Counted from the first letter of the stretch, positions 1 through 9,937 are shown. The stretch is 64,000 bases of DNA from Flavobacteriales bacterium BRH_c54 (GCA_000961845.1 LADZ01000002.1:34925-98924); one strand, 5' to 3'. Numbers and translations are program-made. The notes: generated by a model not told the origin, from the sequence alone.

Positions 1-1
1 T

Positions 2-1318
2 ACCGCTATGCGTGCTCGTGGAGCTCAGGTAACAGATATTGCTATAATTGTAATTGCTGCAGATGATAATATAATGCCGCAAACAAAAGAGGCAATTAAT
101 CATGCTCAAGCTGCCGGAGTGCCTATTGTTTTTGCTTTCAATAAAATTGATAAAGAAGGAGCAAATGTTGATAGATTAAGAGAAGAACTTTCTGCTATGA
201 ATATTTTAGTAGAAGAATGGGGAGGAAAATATCAAACACAAGAGATATCAGCAAAATTTGGTACCAATGTAGAAGAATTATTGGAAAAAGTATTGCTAGA
301 AGCAGAAATGTTAGAATTAAAAGCAAATCCGAATAAAAAAGGTAGAGGAACAGTTATAGAATCTGAATTGGATAAAGGGAAAGGTTATGTTTCTACTTTG
401 CTAGTTCAATCTGGGACAATGAAAGTTGGAGATGTGTTATTAGCTGGGTGTTATAGTGGAAAAGTTAAGGCCATGTTTAATGAGCGTGGTACAAAAATTA
501 CAGAAGCAGGCCCATCAACTCCTGTATCCTTATTAGGATTAAACGGAGCTCCAAGTGCGGGTGATAAGTTTTATGTAATGGAAGATGAGAGAGAGGCTAG
601 AAATATTGCTGAAAGAAGACTTCAGTTAGTAAGAGAGCAAGGAGCTAGAACCAATAAACACATTACTTTAGATGAGATAGGAAGAAGGTTGGCTATTGGA
701 GACTTTAAAGAGCTTAATGTAATTATTAAAGGTGATGTGGATGGTTCTATTGAAGCATTATCTGATTCATTACAAAAATTATCTACCGACCAAATTGAAG
801 TAAATATTATACATAAATCTGTAGGACAAATTTCTGAGTCGGATGTAATGTTGGCAGCGGCTTCTGATGCAATTATTATTGGTTTCCAAGTAAGACCGTC
901 TGTAAATGCTAGAAAACTTGCTGAACAAGAACAAATAGATGTTAGGTTGTATTCGATTATTTATGATGCTATTGAAGAAATTAAAGATGCAATGGAAGGT
1001 ATGTTAGCTCCTAAATTTGAGGAGAAAATTACAGGAACAGTTGAAATTAGAGAAATATTTAAAATCTCTAAAGTGGGAACAATTGCAGGGTGTATGGTTC
1101 AAGAAGGAAAAATTTATAGAACAAGCGATATTAGAGTTATTAGAGATGGAATTGTAGTTTATACAGGAAAATTAGGATCGCTTAAACGATTTAAAGATGA
1201 TGTTAAAGAAGTTGCCAAAGGGTATGAATGTGGATTGAACATTGATAAGTTTAATGATATAAAAGAAGGGGACATTGTTGAAGCTTATGAACAAGTTGAG
1301 GTAAAACAAAAAATATAG
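2..1318 (+). CDS. infB: translation initiation factor IF-2 (3' part)
   Basis: C-terminal half of the GTPase that places initiator tRNA on the small ribosomal subunit. The frame is open from base 2, so the gene starts outside the window. Counting from the first ATG (base 8), the [20 protein letters not shown] stretch that follows the G3 box is present. The G4 box NKID is at residues 45-48 and the G5 SAK at 81-83. Next come the beta-barrel domain II, domain III (about 220-320) and the C2 domain that binds fMet-tRNA. About 438 residues are visible, as expected for this part of the protein. The ATG at base 8 lies inside the G domain and is not a start. A strong hairpin terminator follows. Confidence 0.97.
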   Translation, partial: TAMRARGAQVTDIAIIVIAADDNIMPQTKEAINHAQAAGVPIVFAFNKIDKEGANVDRLREELSAMNILVEEWGGKYQTQEISAKFGTNVEELLEKVLLEAEMLELKANPNKKGRGTVIESELDKGKGYVSTLLVQSGTMKVGDVLLAGCYSGKVKAMFNERGTKITEAGPSTPVSLLGLNGAPSAGDKFYVMEDEREARNIAERRLQLVREQGARTNKHITLDEIGRRLAIGDFKELNVIIKGDVDGSIEALSDSLQKLSTDQIEVNIIHKSVGQISESDVMLAAASDAIIIGFQVRPSVNARKLAEQEQIDVRLYSIIYDAIEEIKDAMEGMLAPKFEEKITGTVEIREIFKISKVGTIAGCMVQEGKIYRTSDIRVIRDGIVVYTGKLGSLKRFKDDVKEVAKGYECGLNIDKFNDIKEGDIVEAYEQVEVKQKI

Positions 1319-1338
1319 TTCCTCAAAAAGAAAAATAT

Positions 1339-1374
1339 AATCCTGACTGGTTTTTTACTAGTCAGGATTTTTTT
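1339..1374 (+). terminator. Rho-independent terminator after infB
   Basis: The arms ATCCTGACT (1340-1348) and AGTCAGGAT (1360-1368) pair perfectly and are followed by seven T. It separates infB from fdhD. Confidence 0.9.
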
Positions 1375-1409
1375 ATCCCTATTTTTACAACTTTACTGAT
1401 TAAAGTCAA

Positions 1410-2204
1410 ATGAAAATACAACAATACCAAGGAAAAAAATTTTGTAAAAATGAAGCCATAATGGTTGGAGATAATTTGACAATTGAGGAAGGCTTACAGA
1501 TTTATATCAATAAGAAAACTTTTTCTATTACTATGCGAACTCCTGGAGACGATGAAGATTTGGTTAGAGGGTTGTTATATGCCGAAGATATTTATAGAGG
1601 AAAACAAGTGCTTCCAGTCATTCTTGAAAAAGATGAAAAAAATGCTGTTTCTAAAGCTTTTGTTGAGATAGATGAAAATCAATTGGGCAATGGTTATAAA
1701 AATAGTAGGAATTTATTATCGGTAAGTTCCTGTGGAATTTGTGGGCGACAAGAACTACTAGAACTTTCCAGTGGTGAAAAAATTGAAAAACAAGAGCAAA
1801 TTATTGCTATAAGAGATCTTTATACCATGTTTGACATTATGAAAAAAGGTCAACCTACATTTCATCAATCGGGAGGTTCTCATGCAGCAGCAGCATTTGC
1901 TAAAGATAGTACTTTACTCTCGTTAAAAGAAGACGTTGGCAGACACAATGCGGTAGATAAAGTTATTGGAAACCTTGTAGCCACGAATCAACTAAGACAG
2001 TCAAAATGTATGGTGGTAAGTGGAAGAATTTCTTATGAAATTGTTGCCAAAGCTTATGCAGCTAAAATTCCGGTACTGGGAGCAGTTTCGGCTCCATCAA
2101 GTTTAGCAGTTGATTTTGCTAAAGAATTAGGAATAACGCTTCTTGGCTTTTGCAGAGAAAATAAAGCAACATGTTACGCTCATCCACAAAGAATAAAAGA
2201 ATAG
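1410..2204 (+). CDS. fdhD: formate dehydrogenase accessory sulfurtransferase FdhD
   Basis: FdhD passes sulfur from a cysteine desulfurase to the molybdenum bis-guanine-dinucleotide cofactor of formate dehydrogenases. Its 264 residues match the family length. The motif RTPGDDEDLVRGLL (43-56) and the sulfur-carrying CxxC (SSCGICGR, Cys108 and Cys111) are visible. The C-terminal half carries the conserved DVGRHNAVDKVIG stretch. The start is the ATG at 1410, 35 bases after the infB terminator. No formate dehydrogenase or molybdenum-cofactor gene lies in the window, so the client enzyme must be encoded elsewhere. Confidence 0.93.
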   Translation: MKIQQYQGKKFCKNEAIMVGDNLTIEEGLQIYINKKTFSITMRTPGDDEDLVRGLLYAEDIYRGKQVLPVILEKDEKNAVSKAFVEIDENQLGNGYKNSRNLLSVSSCGICGRQELLELSSGEKIEKQEQIIAIRDLYTMFDIMKKGQPTFHQSGGSHAAAAFAKDSTLLSLKEDVGRHNAVDKVIGNLVATNQLRQSKCMVVSGRISYEIVAKAYAAKIPVLGAVSAPSSLAVDFAKELGITLLGFCRENKATCYAHPQRIKE

Positions 2205-2226
2205 AATTGTTTTTCTCTTCGTATTT

Positions 2227-2637
2227 TTGCTCAAAATATCTTTGACATTGACCAAGCCAATATCATATAAATTTTCCAAAAAAGAAAAACTGAAAAGCCA
2301 AAAAGAAATAGAATTGCTTTTTAAACAAGGAAAATCTATTAATCAGTTTCCTATAAGGTTAATTTATAAGGTCAAAACCGGAAAAAATAATGTTCCTATT
2401 AATTTTGGGGTTAGCGTTCCTAAGAAAAAAATTAAGCTAGCGGTTAATCGTAATTTAATTAAAAGAAGGGTTAGAGAAGCTTACAGATTAAATAATCATG
2501 ATTTAAAAATTAAGCTGCTTGAAAATCAGAAAGAAATTAATATGATGATAATTTATAGTTCGGAACAAATTTTGTCATACAAAGAGATAGAAGAAAAAAT
2601 AAAAGTAATTTTATCACGTTTAAGAGATGCCTTGTGA
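2227..2637 (+). CDS. rnpA: ribonuclease P protein component
   Basis: Small basic protein that helps the RNase P RNA mature tRNA 5' ends. The RNR signature [14 protein letters not shown] (residues 74-87) and the N-terminal [20 protein letters not shown] are typical. There is no ATG at the 5' end. In-frame TTG codons at 2227, 2242 and 2248 are the candidates, and 2248 or 2242 would give the more usual length. The stop overlaps the GTG of yidD, a classic pairing. rpmH, the usual upstream neighbour, is absent; fdhD is there instead. Confidence 0.92.
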   Translation: MLKISLTLTKPISYKFSKKEKLKSQKEIELLFKQGKSINQFPIRLIYKVKTGKNNVPINFGVSVPKKKIKLAVNRNLIKRRVREAYRLNNHDLKIKLLENQKEINMMIIYSSEQILSYKEIEEKIKVILSRLRDAL

Positions 2638-2855
2638 AGTGGATGTTAAGTAAAATAGTTGTTTTGCTAATAAGAGTTTACCAACTAAGTATTTCTCCAT
2701 TTTTAGGAGCAAACTGTAGGTACTCACCCACTTGTTCGCAATACAGTCTCGAGGCAATTGAAAAGTATGGTCCTTTTAAGGGAACTTGGTTGGCAATAAA
2801 AAGAATTTCATCTTGCCACCCTTGGGGAGGACATGGACACGATCCTGTACCTTAA
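2634..2855 (+). CDS. yidD: membrane protein insertion efficiency factor YidD
   Basis: 73-residue protein of the YidD family, thought to assist YidC-dependent membrane insertion. The invariant core [19 protein letters not shown] and the tail [13 protein letters not shown] are present. An N-terminal amphipathic or hydrophobic helix covers residues 4-20. It starts at GTG 2634 and overlaps the rnpA stop by four bases (GTGA), so the pair is translationally coupled. Confidence 0.95.
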   Translation: MKWMLSKIVVLLIRVYQLSISPFLGANCRYSPTCSQYSLEAIEKYGPFKGTWLAIKRISSCHPWGGHGHDPVP

Positions 2856-2880
2856 ATAAATAAAGATTAAAGAAACAAAT

Positions 2881-4545
2881 ATGACACAAAAATTTAAAAA
2901 ATACATTTTAATAGTAAGCATAACATTAGCAAGTGTCTTCTCGGTTGGTTTTGTAGATAGCTATTTTGAAGTTTCTAAAAATCTCGACATTTTTGCAACA
3001 CTTTTTCGTGAATTAAATATTTACTATGTTGATGATACCGATCCGGGAGAGTTGATGAAAACCGGAATTGATGCTATGTTAGAATCGTTAGATCCTTACA
3101 CTAACTATATTCCTGAATCTAATATTGAAGATTACAAGTTAATGACTACAGGGCAGTATGGTGGAATAGGAGCATTAATTCAACAGCATGGTGAGCATGT
3201 AGTTATTTCTGAACCTTATGAAGGATTTGGAGCTCATAAAGCGGGTTTGTGGGCAGGAGATAGATTGTTAAAAATTGACGGAAAAGATGTTACTGATAAA
3301 TCAACTTCAGAAATTAGAGATTTACTTTTAGGACAACCGGGAACTACCTTAAATATTACAGTTGAAAGACCAGGAACGGAAGATCCAATTGAGAAAAAAG
3401 TGGTTAGAGAAGAAGTTAAAATTGACGATGTGCCCTATTACAAAATGTATTCAAATGATATAGGCTACATTAAGCTAAACGGATTTACTGAGTCTGCCGG
3501 TGCTGAAGTAAAAGCAGCTTTTACAAAATTAAAAGAGCAAAGTGCTAAGTCTTTAATTTTAGATTTAAGAGGAAATGGTGGAGGATTAATGAAAGAAGCC
3601 ATAGATATTGTAAATTATTTTGTTCCTAAAGGTTCTGAAGTAGTTAGCACTAAAGGAAAAATTAGCGATTGGGATAAAGTATATAAAGCTACAGCAATGC
3701 CTATTGACACAGAAATTCCTATTGTAGTGTTGATAGATGAAATGTCCGCATCTGCTTCAGAAATTGTATCGGGAGCATTGCAAGACCATGATAGAGCTGT
3801 TATTATTGGAAATCGTTCGTTCGGAAAAGGATTGGTGCAACAAGTAAGACCATTGAGTTATAACTCAAAATTAAAAGTTACCGTTGCTAAATATTATACA
3901 CCAAGTGGAAGATGTATTCAAAAATTAGATTATTCGCATAAAGATGAGGATGGAAAAGTAAATGCAATTCCGGATTCTTTAATAAGAGAGTTTAAAACTT
4001 TAAAAACGTATAGACCTGTTTTTGACGGAATGGGAATTGAACCCGATATTAAAGTAGAGAAAAAAGAAATTAGCGATATTGCTACTAGTTTGTATCTAAA
4101 AAATCATTTGTTTGATTATGCAACAGATTTTAGGTTAAAAAACAATGCAATTCCTGCTGTAGATGCGTTTACTATTTCTGATGAGGAGTATGAAAAGTTT
4201 GTTAAGTTTCTTGATGGTAAGGACTACGACTATACTACAGATAGTGAAGCTTTACTAGAGAAACTAGAAAAAGCTGCTAAAGCAGATAAATATTTTAAAA
4301 GTTTAGAAAGTGAATACAATGCTTTACTAAATAAATTAAAACATAATAAAGAAGAAGATTTGTATACTTTTAAGGAAGAAATAAAATATATTTTGGAAAC
4401 AGAAATTGCTACAAGATATTACTATCAGAAAGGAAAAATGGAAGCATCTTTAAAAACAGATCCTGTTATGGAAAAAGCTATTGAAGTACTTTCTGATAAA
4501 CAAAAATATGAAGCTGTTTTTGCAGGCAATACCAAGCAAGATTAA
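2881..4545 (+). CDS. S41 family C-terminal processing peptidase
   Basis: Periplasmic, membrane-anchored serine protease of the Prc/CtpA type that trims or degrades envelope proteins from their C-termini. One hydrophobic segment spans residues 8-24. A PDZ domain lies at about 95-165. The protease core has DLRGNGGG (228-235), the nucleophile loop SASASE (289-294) and the lysine of SFGKG (Lys316), so the Ser-Lys dyad is intact. A helical tail of about 130 residues extends beyond the core. The gene starts 25 bases after yidD. A second S41 protease lies at 61.7 kb; the two differ in their N-terminal and C-terminal parts, so their substrates may differ. Confidence 0.92.
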   Translation: MTQKFKKYILIVSITLASVFSVGFVDSYFEVSKNLDIFATLFRELNIYYVDDTDPGELMKTGIDAMLESLDPYTNYIPESNIEDYKLMTTGQYGGIGALIQQHGEHVVISEPYEGFGAHKAGLWAGDRLLKIDGKDVTDKSTSEIRDLLLGQPGTTLNITVERPGTEDPIEKKVVREEVKIDDVPYYKMYSNDIGYIKLNGFTESAGAEVKAAFTKLKEQSAKSLILDLRGNGGGLMKEAIDIVNYFVPKGSEVVSTKGKISDWDKVYKATAMPIDTEIPIVVLIDEMSASASEIVSGALQDHDRAVIIGNRSFGKGLVQQVRPLSYNSKLKVTVAKYYTPSGRCIQKLDYSHKDEDGKVNAIPDSLIREFKTLKTYRPVFDGMGIEPDIKVEKKEISDIATSLYLKNHLFDYATDFRLKNNAIPAVDAFTISDEEYEKFVKFLDGKDYDYTTDSEALLEKLEKAAKADKYFKSLESEYNALLNKLKHNKEEDLYTFKEEIKYILETEIATRYYYQKGKMEASLKTDPVMEKAIEVLSDKQKYEAVFAGNTKQD

Positions 4546-4574
4546 CTTTTGTTTAATTTAAATTCTTTGCTAAA

Positions 4575-6143
4575 ATGAGTTTTGTTTCCACTTATTCAAG
4601 AAACATGTATTTGTTTTTTTTGATGTTTATTGCAGTGGGACTCTCATTGTCTAAACCTCTTATAACTTTAGGAGAGCTTTGTATAGGGTTTTTATGGTTA
4701 TTAGAAGGAAATCACCTAGAAAAAATAAAGCGCTTTTTTAAAAATAGAACGGCACTTATATTAAGTTCTGTGTATCTGCTTACTCTTTTAGGACTTTTAA
4801 ATACTACTAATTTTGATTTTGCGGTTGATGATATCAGAAGAAAGTTCCCGCTTTTTGTGTTACCTTTTTTAATAGTTAGCTTTAAACCATTAACCAATAA
4901 AGAATTTCGTTTAATTTTTTCGGTGTATGTTGGAGGTGTAATAACAGCGTCTCTATGGAGCGTTTTTGTAATGTTAGGAGGACTTAATGAAGCAATTATT
5001 GATAAGAGAGATTTATCAAGGTTTACCTCGCATATAAGATTTGGTTTGGAAGTATCGTTAGCCATTTTTGGAGCATTTTATTATACAATAAAAACAACAG
5101 ATAAAAAGCAAAAAATCAGATGGATATTAAGTTTTGGTTGGTTGGTAGCTTTTCTGTTTTTACTTAACTTAATAACAGGTATTGCTGTTACAGCTATTAC
5201 TATTATTTTATTGGTTTTTTATTACGGAATAAGATATAATAAAATCATTGTAAAATTATCGGCAGTAACAGTAGTTATTGTAATTTCAGTTTCATTAGTA
5301 CTTTATATAAAAAGTTGTTATCAAGAATATTTGTCTTTTAATGATGTTGAAGTGCTGCCTATTCAAGAATATTCACCTAAGGGTGAAAAACTTTTTCATG
5401 ACACTATAAGTTCTAATAGTTTTCGAATGGAAAATGGAAATTATATTTATAGAAATATTGCCAACCAAGAAATAGAACAAGCTTGGAACCAAAGAAGTAA
5501 AATAAATTTTAATGGGTTTGATAATAAAGGACAACAAATTAGATTTACCATATTAAGGTTTATTACTTCTCAGGGTAAATTAAAAACCGAAGAAGCTATT
5601 AATGAATTAACACCTGAAGAAATAAAAGCCATAGAAAACGGAGTTTCAAATTTTAGGTATCTTGATATGAATGGGATAGAGCTGAGGTTGCATAAAATAT
5701 TTTGGGAAATAGAAATGTACAATAAGTATAATGTTGCCGATGGTCATTCTGTAATGCTCAGGTGGGTGTATTGGCATACTGCTATCAACATTGTTAAAGA
5801 TAATATGTTTGTTGGTGTTGGAACAGGAGATGTTCAGGATGCTTTCAATAAAAAACATGAAGAAAGAGATATTATTTCTGAAAAATATTGGAGAAGAGCA
5901 CATAATCAGTACTTAACTTATTTTGTGAGTTTTGGTATTTTAGGAGGAATTTATTTTTTAATCTTTTTATTTTATCCCATCGTTGTTTTAAAACAATATA
6001 GAGATTATCTTTATCTCTGTTTTATTTCCATTTCAATGCTTTCCATGCTTACCGAAGATACCTTAGAAACGCAAGTAGGAATTACTTTTTTTGCATATTT
6101 TAACACACTTTTAATTTTCAAAAAAAGAAAAAGTAGCTTTTAA
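4575..6143 (+). CDS. O-antigen ligase/polymerase-like membrane protein
   Basis: Multi-spanning inner membrane protein (522 residues) that resembles the O-antigen ligase (WaaL/Wzy) family. About ten hydrophobic helices are visible. They are interrupted by a large hydrophilic loop at about residues 250-400, probably periplasmic, as is usual for these enzymes. After the loop the segment GVGTGDV and RAHNQYLTYFVSFGILG fit the conserved region near the catalytic histidine (HNQ). No glycan operon surrounds it, so the sugar donor is unknown. The assignment rests on topology and the HNQ motif, so family is likely but exact activity uncertain. Confidence 0.7.
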   Translation: MSFVSTYSRNMYLFFLMFIAVGLSLSKPLITLGELCIGFLWLLEGNHLEKIKRFFKNRTALILSSVYLLTLLGLLNTTNFDFAVDDIRRKFPLFVLPFLIVSFKPLTNKEFRLIFSVYVGGVITASLWSVFVMLGGLNEAIIDKRDLSRFTSHIRFGLEVSLAIFGAFYYTIKTTDKKQKIRWILSFGWLVAFLFLLNLITGIAVTAITIILLVFYYGIRYNKIIVKLSAVTVVIVISVSLVLYIKSCYQEYLSFNDVEVLPIQEYSPKGEKLFHDTISSNSFRMENGNYIYRNIANQEIEQAWNQRSKINFNGFDNKGQQIRFTILRFITSQGKLKTEEAINELTPEEIKAIENGVSNFRYLDMNGIELRLHKIFWEIEMYNKYNVADGHSVMLRWVYWHTAINIVKDNMFVGVGTGDVQDAFNKKHEERDIISEKYWRRAHNQYLTYFVSFGILGGIYFLIFLFYPIVVLKQYRDYLYLCFISISMLSMLTEDTLETQVGITFFAYFNTLLIFKKRKSSF

Positions 6144-6160
6144 TATGTAATTTCGTCAAC

Positions 6161-6448
6161 GTGAAAGGTGGTCATAAAATAATAGCTGTATTCTTTTTGC
6201 TAGTTTTAGTAAGTACCTTTTCATTTTCATATTTTTCTGTACCTACTTATCAATTTGTTGAAATTGCTGAAGAAGAAAATAGACATAGCGGTGGTTCTAC
6301 TGTAACCTTTACTATGCAAGAATATATTACAGAAGATTCAGATTTCAGATGTTTTTTCCAATCAACAAAGTTAGAACACCAAGTGGAATTTTCTTTGCTA
6401 TTTCCTCCATATAAGGAAATTGTTGCTCCCCCACCCGAATTAGTATAA
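6161..6448 (+). CDS. small hypothetical exported or membrane protein
   Basis: 95-residue ORF starting at GTG 6161, 17 bases after the ligase-like gene. Residues 6-24 form one hydrophobic segment that could be a signal peptide. The rest is acidic and ends in PPPELV. No family is recognised. The reading frame fills the gap neatly and runs in the same direction as its neighbours, but there is no ATG start. Confidence 0.5.
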   Translation: MKGGHKIIAVFFLLVLVSTFSFSYFSVPTYQFVEIAEEENRHSGGSTVTFTMQEYITEDSDFRCFFQSTKLEHQVEFSLLFPPYKEIVAPPPELV

Positions 6449-6541
6449 ATTATTGAATTAACGCTATAGTAATTTATAGTGTTCCTTTTATTATCGTTGA
6501 AAAAATAGTTTTTCAAGATTAATTTTATCAATAATTCAAAC

Positions 6542-6567
6542 TTAATTAATTGATTGTTAATTAATTG
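6542..6567. repeat. 11-bp direct repeat before the SulP gene
   Basis: TTAATTAATTG occurs at 6542-6552 and again at 6557-6567, exactly 15 bp apart, just upstream of the transporter ATG (6588). A hairpin (TTGAAAAA at 6497-6504, TTTTTCAA at 6509-6516) precedes it. This could be an operator, but the AT-rich composition makes chance possible. Confidence 0.35.
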
Positions 6568-6587
6568 TTTGTTCAATAATTTATATT

Positions 6588-8156
6588 ATGACACCAAAAA
6601 AATTAAATATGTTTGCTAATCTTAAGTCAGATTTTCCTGCCGGGTTAGTAGTTTTTCTTGTAGCCCTTCCTTTATGTTTGGGTATTGCCTTAGCTTCAAC
6701 GGGTCGCTCCGATTTATTGTTTTCCGGGATCATTGCCGGAGTAGTGGGAGGTATTGTAGTAGGAGCTTTAAGCAACTCTCAATTAGGAGTTTCCGGACCT
6801 GCAGCTGGTTTAGTAGTAATTGTATTAGGAGCAATTGATACCTTAGGTACTTTTGAAGCTTTTTTATTAGCAGTAGTACTTTCAGGTGTGTTGCAACTTT
6901 TAGCAGGTTTTATGAAGGCCGGTATCATTGGTTATTTCTTTCCATCATCTGTAATAAAGGGAATGTTAACGGCTATAGGGATAATTCTTATTCTTAAAGA
7001 AATTCCTCATGCTTTAGGTTATGATGAAGATTTTATGGGTGATTTTGATTTTGCTCAAAAAGATGGTCATAATACTGTTACTGAAATTTATTATGCCTTT
7101 AAGTATAGCAGTATGGGAGCAATAATCATTAGTATTATTTCTTTGGGAATGCTAATTCTTTTTGAAACTAACTTTATGAAAAAAATTGGGTTATTTAAAT
7201 TTTTGCCGGGAGCATTATTTGTAGTGTTAACAGGTATTTTACTTAATGCACTATTTTTAAATCTGGCTCCAGAGTTAGTTTTAAGTGGAAAACACTTGGT
7301 TGAATTACCAGTAGCCTCTTCTCCACAAGAGTTCTTGAGTTTTTTTAAGTTTCCAGATTTTTCTGCATTTAGTAATCCGCATGTCTATGTTGTTGCTGTA
7401 ACTTTAGCCATAGTAGCAAGTTTAGAAACACTACTTTGTTTGGAAGCTACAGATAAATTAGATCCATACAAAAGAAGAACATCAACCAACCAAGAATTAA
7501 GAGCTCAAGGAATAGGAAATATGGTTTCCGGTATGATTGGCGGGTTGCCAATTACACAAGTAATTGTTAGAAGTACAGCAAATATTACATCTGGTGGGAA
7601 AACTAAAATGTCAGCCATATTTCATGGTGTAATTTTATTGTCATCGGCAATTATTATCCCTGTTTTTTTAAATCTAATTCCATTAGCATCTTTAGCAGCA
7701 ATATTATTATTGGTAGGGTATAAACTTGCTAAACCATCAATATTCAGAGATATGTTTAAATTAGGACATGAACAGTTTATTCCTTTTGTAGTAACTGTCA
7801 TAGCTATTGTAGGAACAGATTTGTTAAAAGGTATTGGAATAGGAATGGTGGTAGCCGTATTTTATATTTTAAGAAAGAATTATAAAAATGCCTTAAATTG
7901 TAAAAAAGAAGTAGTTGATGGTAAAACTAGATACACTTTAACACTTTCAGAAGAAGTAACATTTTTAAATAAAGCAAGTGTCGCAAAAGAATTAGCTAAA
8001 ATACCTGAAGATTCAACTTTAGTAATTGATGCATCAAAATCTTATACAGTTGCTTATGATGTTTTAGAGAATATACAAGAGTTTGTAAATCATACTTCTA
8101 AATTAAAAAATATTCAGGTAGAAACAAAAGGTATAGATGGCGTTGCTTTTAAATAA
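6588..8156 (+). CDS. SulP family anion (probably bicarbonate) transporter
   Basis: Inner-membrane SulP transporter of 522 residues. The N-terminal DFPAGLVVFLVALPLCLGIA matches the first helix of the family. About eleven further hydrophobic segments and the ISGMIGG/QVIVRS-type core region follow. A short STAS-like domain lies at about 440-522. The next gene, 39 bases on, is a beta-carbonic anhydrase. SulP plus carbonic anhydrase is a recurrent pair for sodium-coupled bicarbonate uptake, so bicarbonate is the favoured substrate over sulfate. That choice is inference from context. Confidence 0.9.
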   Translation: MTPKKLNMFANLKSDFPAGLVVFLVALPLCLGIALASTGRSDLLFSGIIAGVVGGIVVGALSNSQLGVSGPAAGLVVIVLGAIDTLGTFEAFLLAVVLSGVLQLLAGFMKAGIIGYFFPSSVIKGMLTAIGIILILKEIPHALGYDEDFMGDFDFAQKDGHNTVTEIYYAFKYSSMGAIIISIISLGMLILFETNFMKKIGLFKFLPGALFVVLTGILLNALFLNLAPELVLSGKHLVELPVASSPQEFLSFFKFPDFSAFSNPHVYVVAVTLAIVASLETLLCLEATDKLDPYKRRTSTNQELRAQGIGNMVSGMIGGLPITQVIVRSTANITSGGKTKMSAIFHGVILLSSAIIIPVFLNLIPLASLAAILLLVGYKLAKPSIFRDMFKLGHEQFIPFVVTVIAIVGTDLLKGIGIGMVVAVFYILRKNYKNALNCKKEVVDGKTRYTLTLSEEVTFLNKASVAKELAKIPEDSTLVIDASKSYTVAYDVLENIQEFVNHTSKLKNIQVETKGIDGVAFK

Positions 8157-8195
8157 AACTAATTAATTTTATAACGATTAAAAAAAATATACAAA

Positions 8196-8834
8196 ATGGA
8201 AAATAAATTTTATAAACAACTTTTAGATAACAATAAAGAGTGGGTTCAATCAAAATTGGATTTAGATCCGGATTTTTTTAATAAATTAGCTAACGGGCAA
8301 CAACCACCAGTATTGTGGATAGGTTGTGCAGACAGTAGAGTTCCTGCAAACGAAATTATTGGAGCTCAACCGGGAGAAGTTTTCGTGCATAGAAACATTG
8401 CCAACATGGTTATTCATTCAGATATGAATATGTTAAGTGTACTTGATTATGCGGTTAATGCACTAAAAGTAAGGCATGTAATTGTTTGTGGACATTATGG
8501 TTGTGGTGGAGTTGCTGCTGCAATGGGAAATCAGCATATTGGTCTAATTGATAATTGGATTAGACATATCAAAGATGTTTATCGTTTTCATGCTGAAGAG
8601 TTGGATGCTATCACTGATGAAAAACAACGTTTTGACAGATATGTTGAATTAAATGTTGTAGAACAAGTGTTCGACTTAGCAAAAACTTCTATAGTTCAAA
8701 ATGCTTGGAATAATAAACAAACTTTACACATACATGGTTGGGTTTATGGAATTGACAACGGATTAATAAAAGATTTAGGAGTTAATTTCACTAACAATGA
8801 TGAGTTAGACAATGTTTATCAGCTAAAGTTTTAA
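8196..8834 (+). CDS. beta-class carbonic anhydrase
   Basis: Zinc enzyme interconverting CO2 and bicarbonate, predicted cytoplasmic (no signal peptide). The zinc ligands and dyad are all present: Cys44, Asp46 and Arg48 in CADSRVP, and His100 and Cys103 in GHYGCGGV. Length (212) and the C-terminal HIHGWVYGIDNGLIKDL are standard. It probably forms an operon with the upstream SulP transporter and supplies bicarbonate for carboxylation reactions. Confidence 0.96.
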   Translation: MENKFYKQLLDNNKEWVQSKLDLDPDFFNKLANGQQPPVLWIGCADSRVPANEIIGAQPGEVFVHRNIANMVIHSDMNMLSVLDYAVNALKVRHVIVCGHYGCGGVAAAMGNQHIGLIDNWIRHIKDVYRFHAEELDAITDEKQRFDRYVELNVVEQVFDLAKTSIVQNAWNNKQTLHIHGWVYGIDNGLIKDLGVNFTNNDELDNVYQLKF

Positions 8835-8904
8835 AAAAAACTAGTTGTAAAGTTTGGGTATAGACTTATTTATGAACACTAATTAAAAATTAAATTTTTA
8901 ATTT

Positions 8905-8935
8905 TTGAAGGTTGTATTTTTTTATTTTATATTTG
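8905..8935 (+). promoter_or_regulatory. Bacteroidota-type promoter of the 8957 lipoprotein
   Basis: A -33 TTG (8905-8907), 20 bases, then -7 TATATTTG (8928-8935), a full match to TAnnTTTG. It lies 21 bases before the ATG at 8957. It overlaps the longer reading frame from 8912 and so argues for the ATG start. Confidence 0.7.
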
Positions 8936-8956
8936 TTCTTTATTAGACTTTTATAT

Positions 8957-9508
8957 ATGAAAAATACAACCTTTATATTTTTAGCCATATTTTCAACTTT
9001 CTTGTTTGTTGCGTGTGGTGATGACAATAATGCAACAGATGAAACTCAAGAAGTAGTTCAATTAAAAGGTCATGAAGAATTGGATTTAAATCAGTGGGGT
9101 TTCCCAATGGCAATTATGGTTCCGGATGCTGAAAATCATGGTGAACCGCAAGTAGTTTTAACCAATAGAGGCGCGTTAGAAATAGTAGTTGGCAATTCAT
9201 TCGGAATAGAAATTATGTACGGAGAAGGAGATATTGCATTGCTAAAGATGGATTTAGAAGAAGATTTAGTCTTTGTTTCAGAAATTATTTCCGAAGAAGA
9301 AAACTTATTGATTTATAAGCAAGATATTCCTGAATCAGGGGTTAAAACGCAACATCATTTTTTCTATAAAGCAACTATTAATAATGATATTTATGAAATT
9401 AGAGATTTGCAAAGTGAGCAATTCGGAGAAAAAATGATTCAGGACATGATTAAAGCTGTAAAAACACTAAGATACGTACCTGCCGCTTCAACAGCAAAAG
9501 ATGTTTAA
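8957..9508 (+). CDS. hypothetical lipoprotein
   Basis: 183-residue lipoprotein with no recognised domain. The ATG at 8957 gives a clean signal peptide, MKNTTFIFLAIFSTFLFVAC, with the lipobox cysteine followed by GDDNN. The frame is open 45 bases further upstream (from 8912), but that part overlaps the promoter. The mature part is acidic and mixed alpha/beta in appearance. It overlaps the next gene by eight bases, so the two lipoproteins are coupled. Confidence 0.8.
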   Translation: MKNTTFIFLAIFSTFLFVACGDDNNATDETQEVVQLKGHEELDLNQWGFPMAIMVPDAENHGEPQVVLTNRGALEIVVGNSFGIEIMYGEGDIALLKMDLEEDLVFVSEIISEEENLLIYKQDIPESGVKTQHHFFYKATINNDIYEIRDLQSEQFGEKMIQDMIKAVKTLRYVPAASTAKDV

Positions 9509-9851
9509 TAAATTCATTTTTATACTTTCCATTTTATTATTTTTATCATGTAGTTCTTCTCAAAATGAACTACCGGAGGGAATTCTTACCCACGAAGAAT
9601 TAGTACCTGTCCTTACAGATATTGAAATTGCTCAAGGCTATCTTAAAATTAAATCTTCAATAGATGATTCTTTGTTTAGAAGTAAAGCATTTCAAGAAAA
9701 TCATTACATATATATTTTTAAAAAACATAACATTACTGAAGAGCAATTTAATAACAACATTGCTTATTATTCTATGTATCCCGAAGAAATGGAAAAAATC
9801 TATAATGATGTAATCATTGCTATTTCTCAAGAACAAGCTAATCATCATTAA
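9501..9851 (+). CDS. DUF4296 family lipoprotein
   Basis: 116 residues with a lipoprotein signal (FILSILLFLSC). The mature part matches the pattern of DUF4296: LTDIEIAQGYLKI near the start and a helical region with YIFKKHNITEEQFNNNIAYY. This family is found in Bacteroidota and has no known function. Its ATG lies inside the end of the preceding lipoprotein gene. Confidence 0.8.
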   Translation: MFNKFIFILSILLFLSCSSSQNELPEGILTHEELVPVLTDIEIAQGYLKIKSSIDDSLFRSKAFQENHYIYIFKKHNITEEQFNNNIAYYSMYPEEMEKIYNDVIIAISQEQANHH

Positions 9852-9937
9852 TCTAAGTTTTTTACAATCTAACAGCAATACAATAATTTATTGATAAAAG
9901 CGTAATTTAGCCATCCATTGCTAATATTAATCGGTTG

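Noticed and set aside
6250..6576. 108-residue minus-strand frame
   Set aside because: Low-complexity, AT-rich composition; it overlaps the SulP upstream region and has no protein-like features.
8912..8956. Longer start for the 8957 lipoprotein
   Set aside because: The extension overlaps a full promoter match and would bury the lipoprotein signal.
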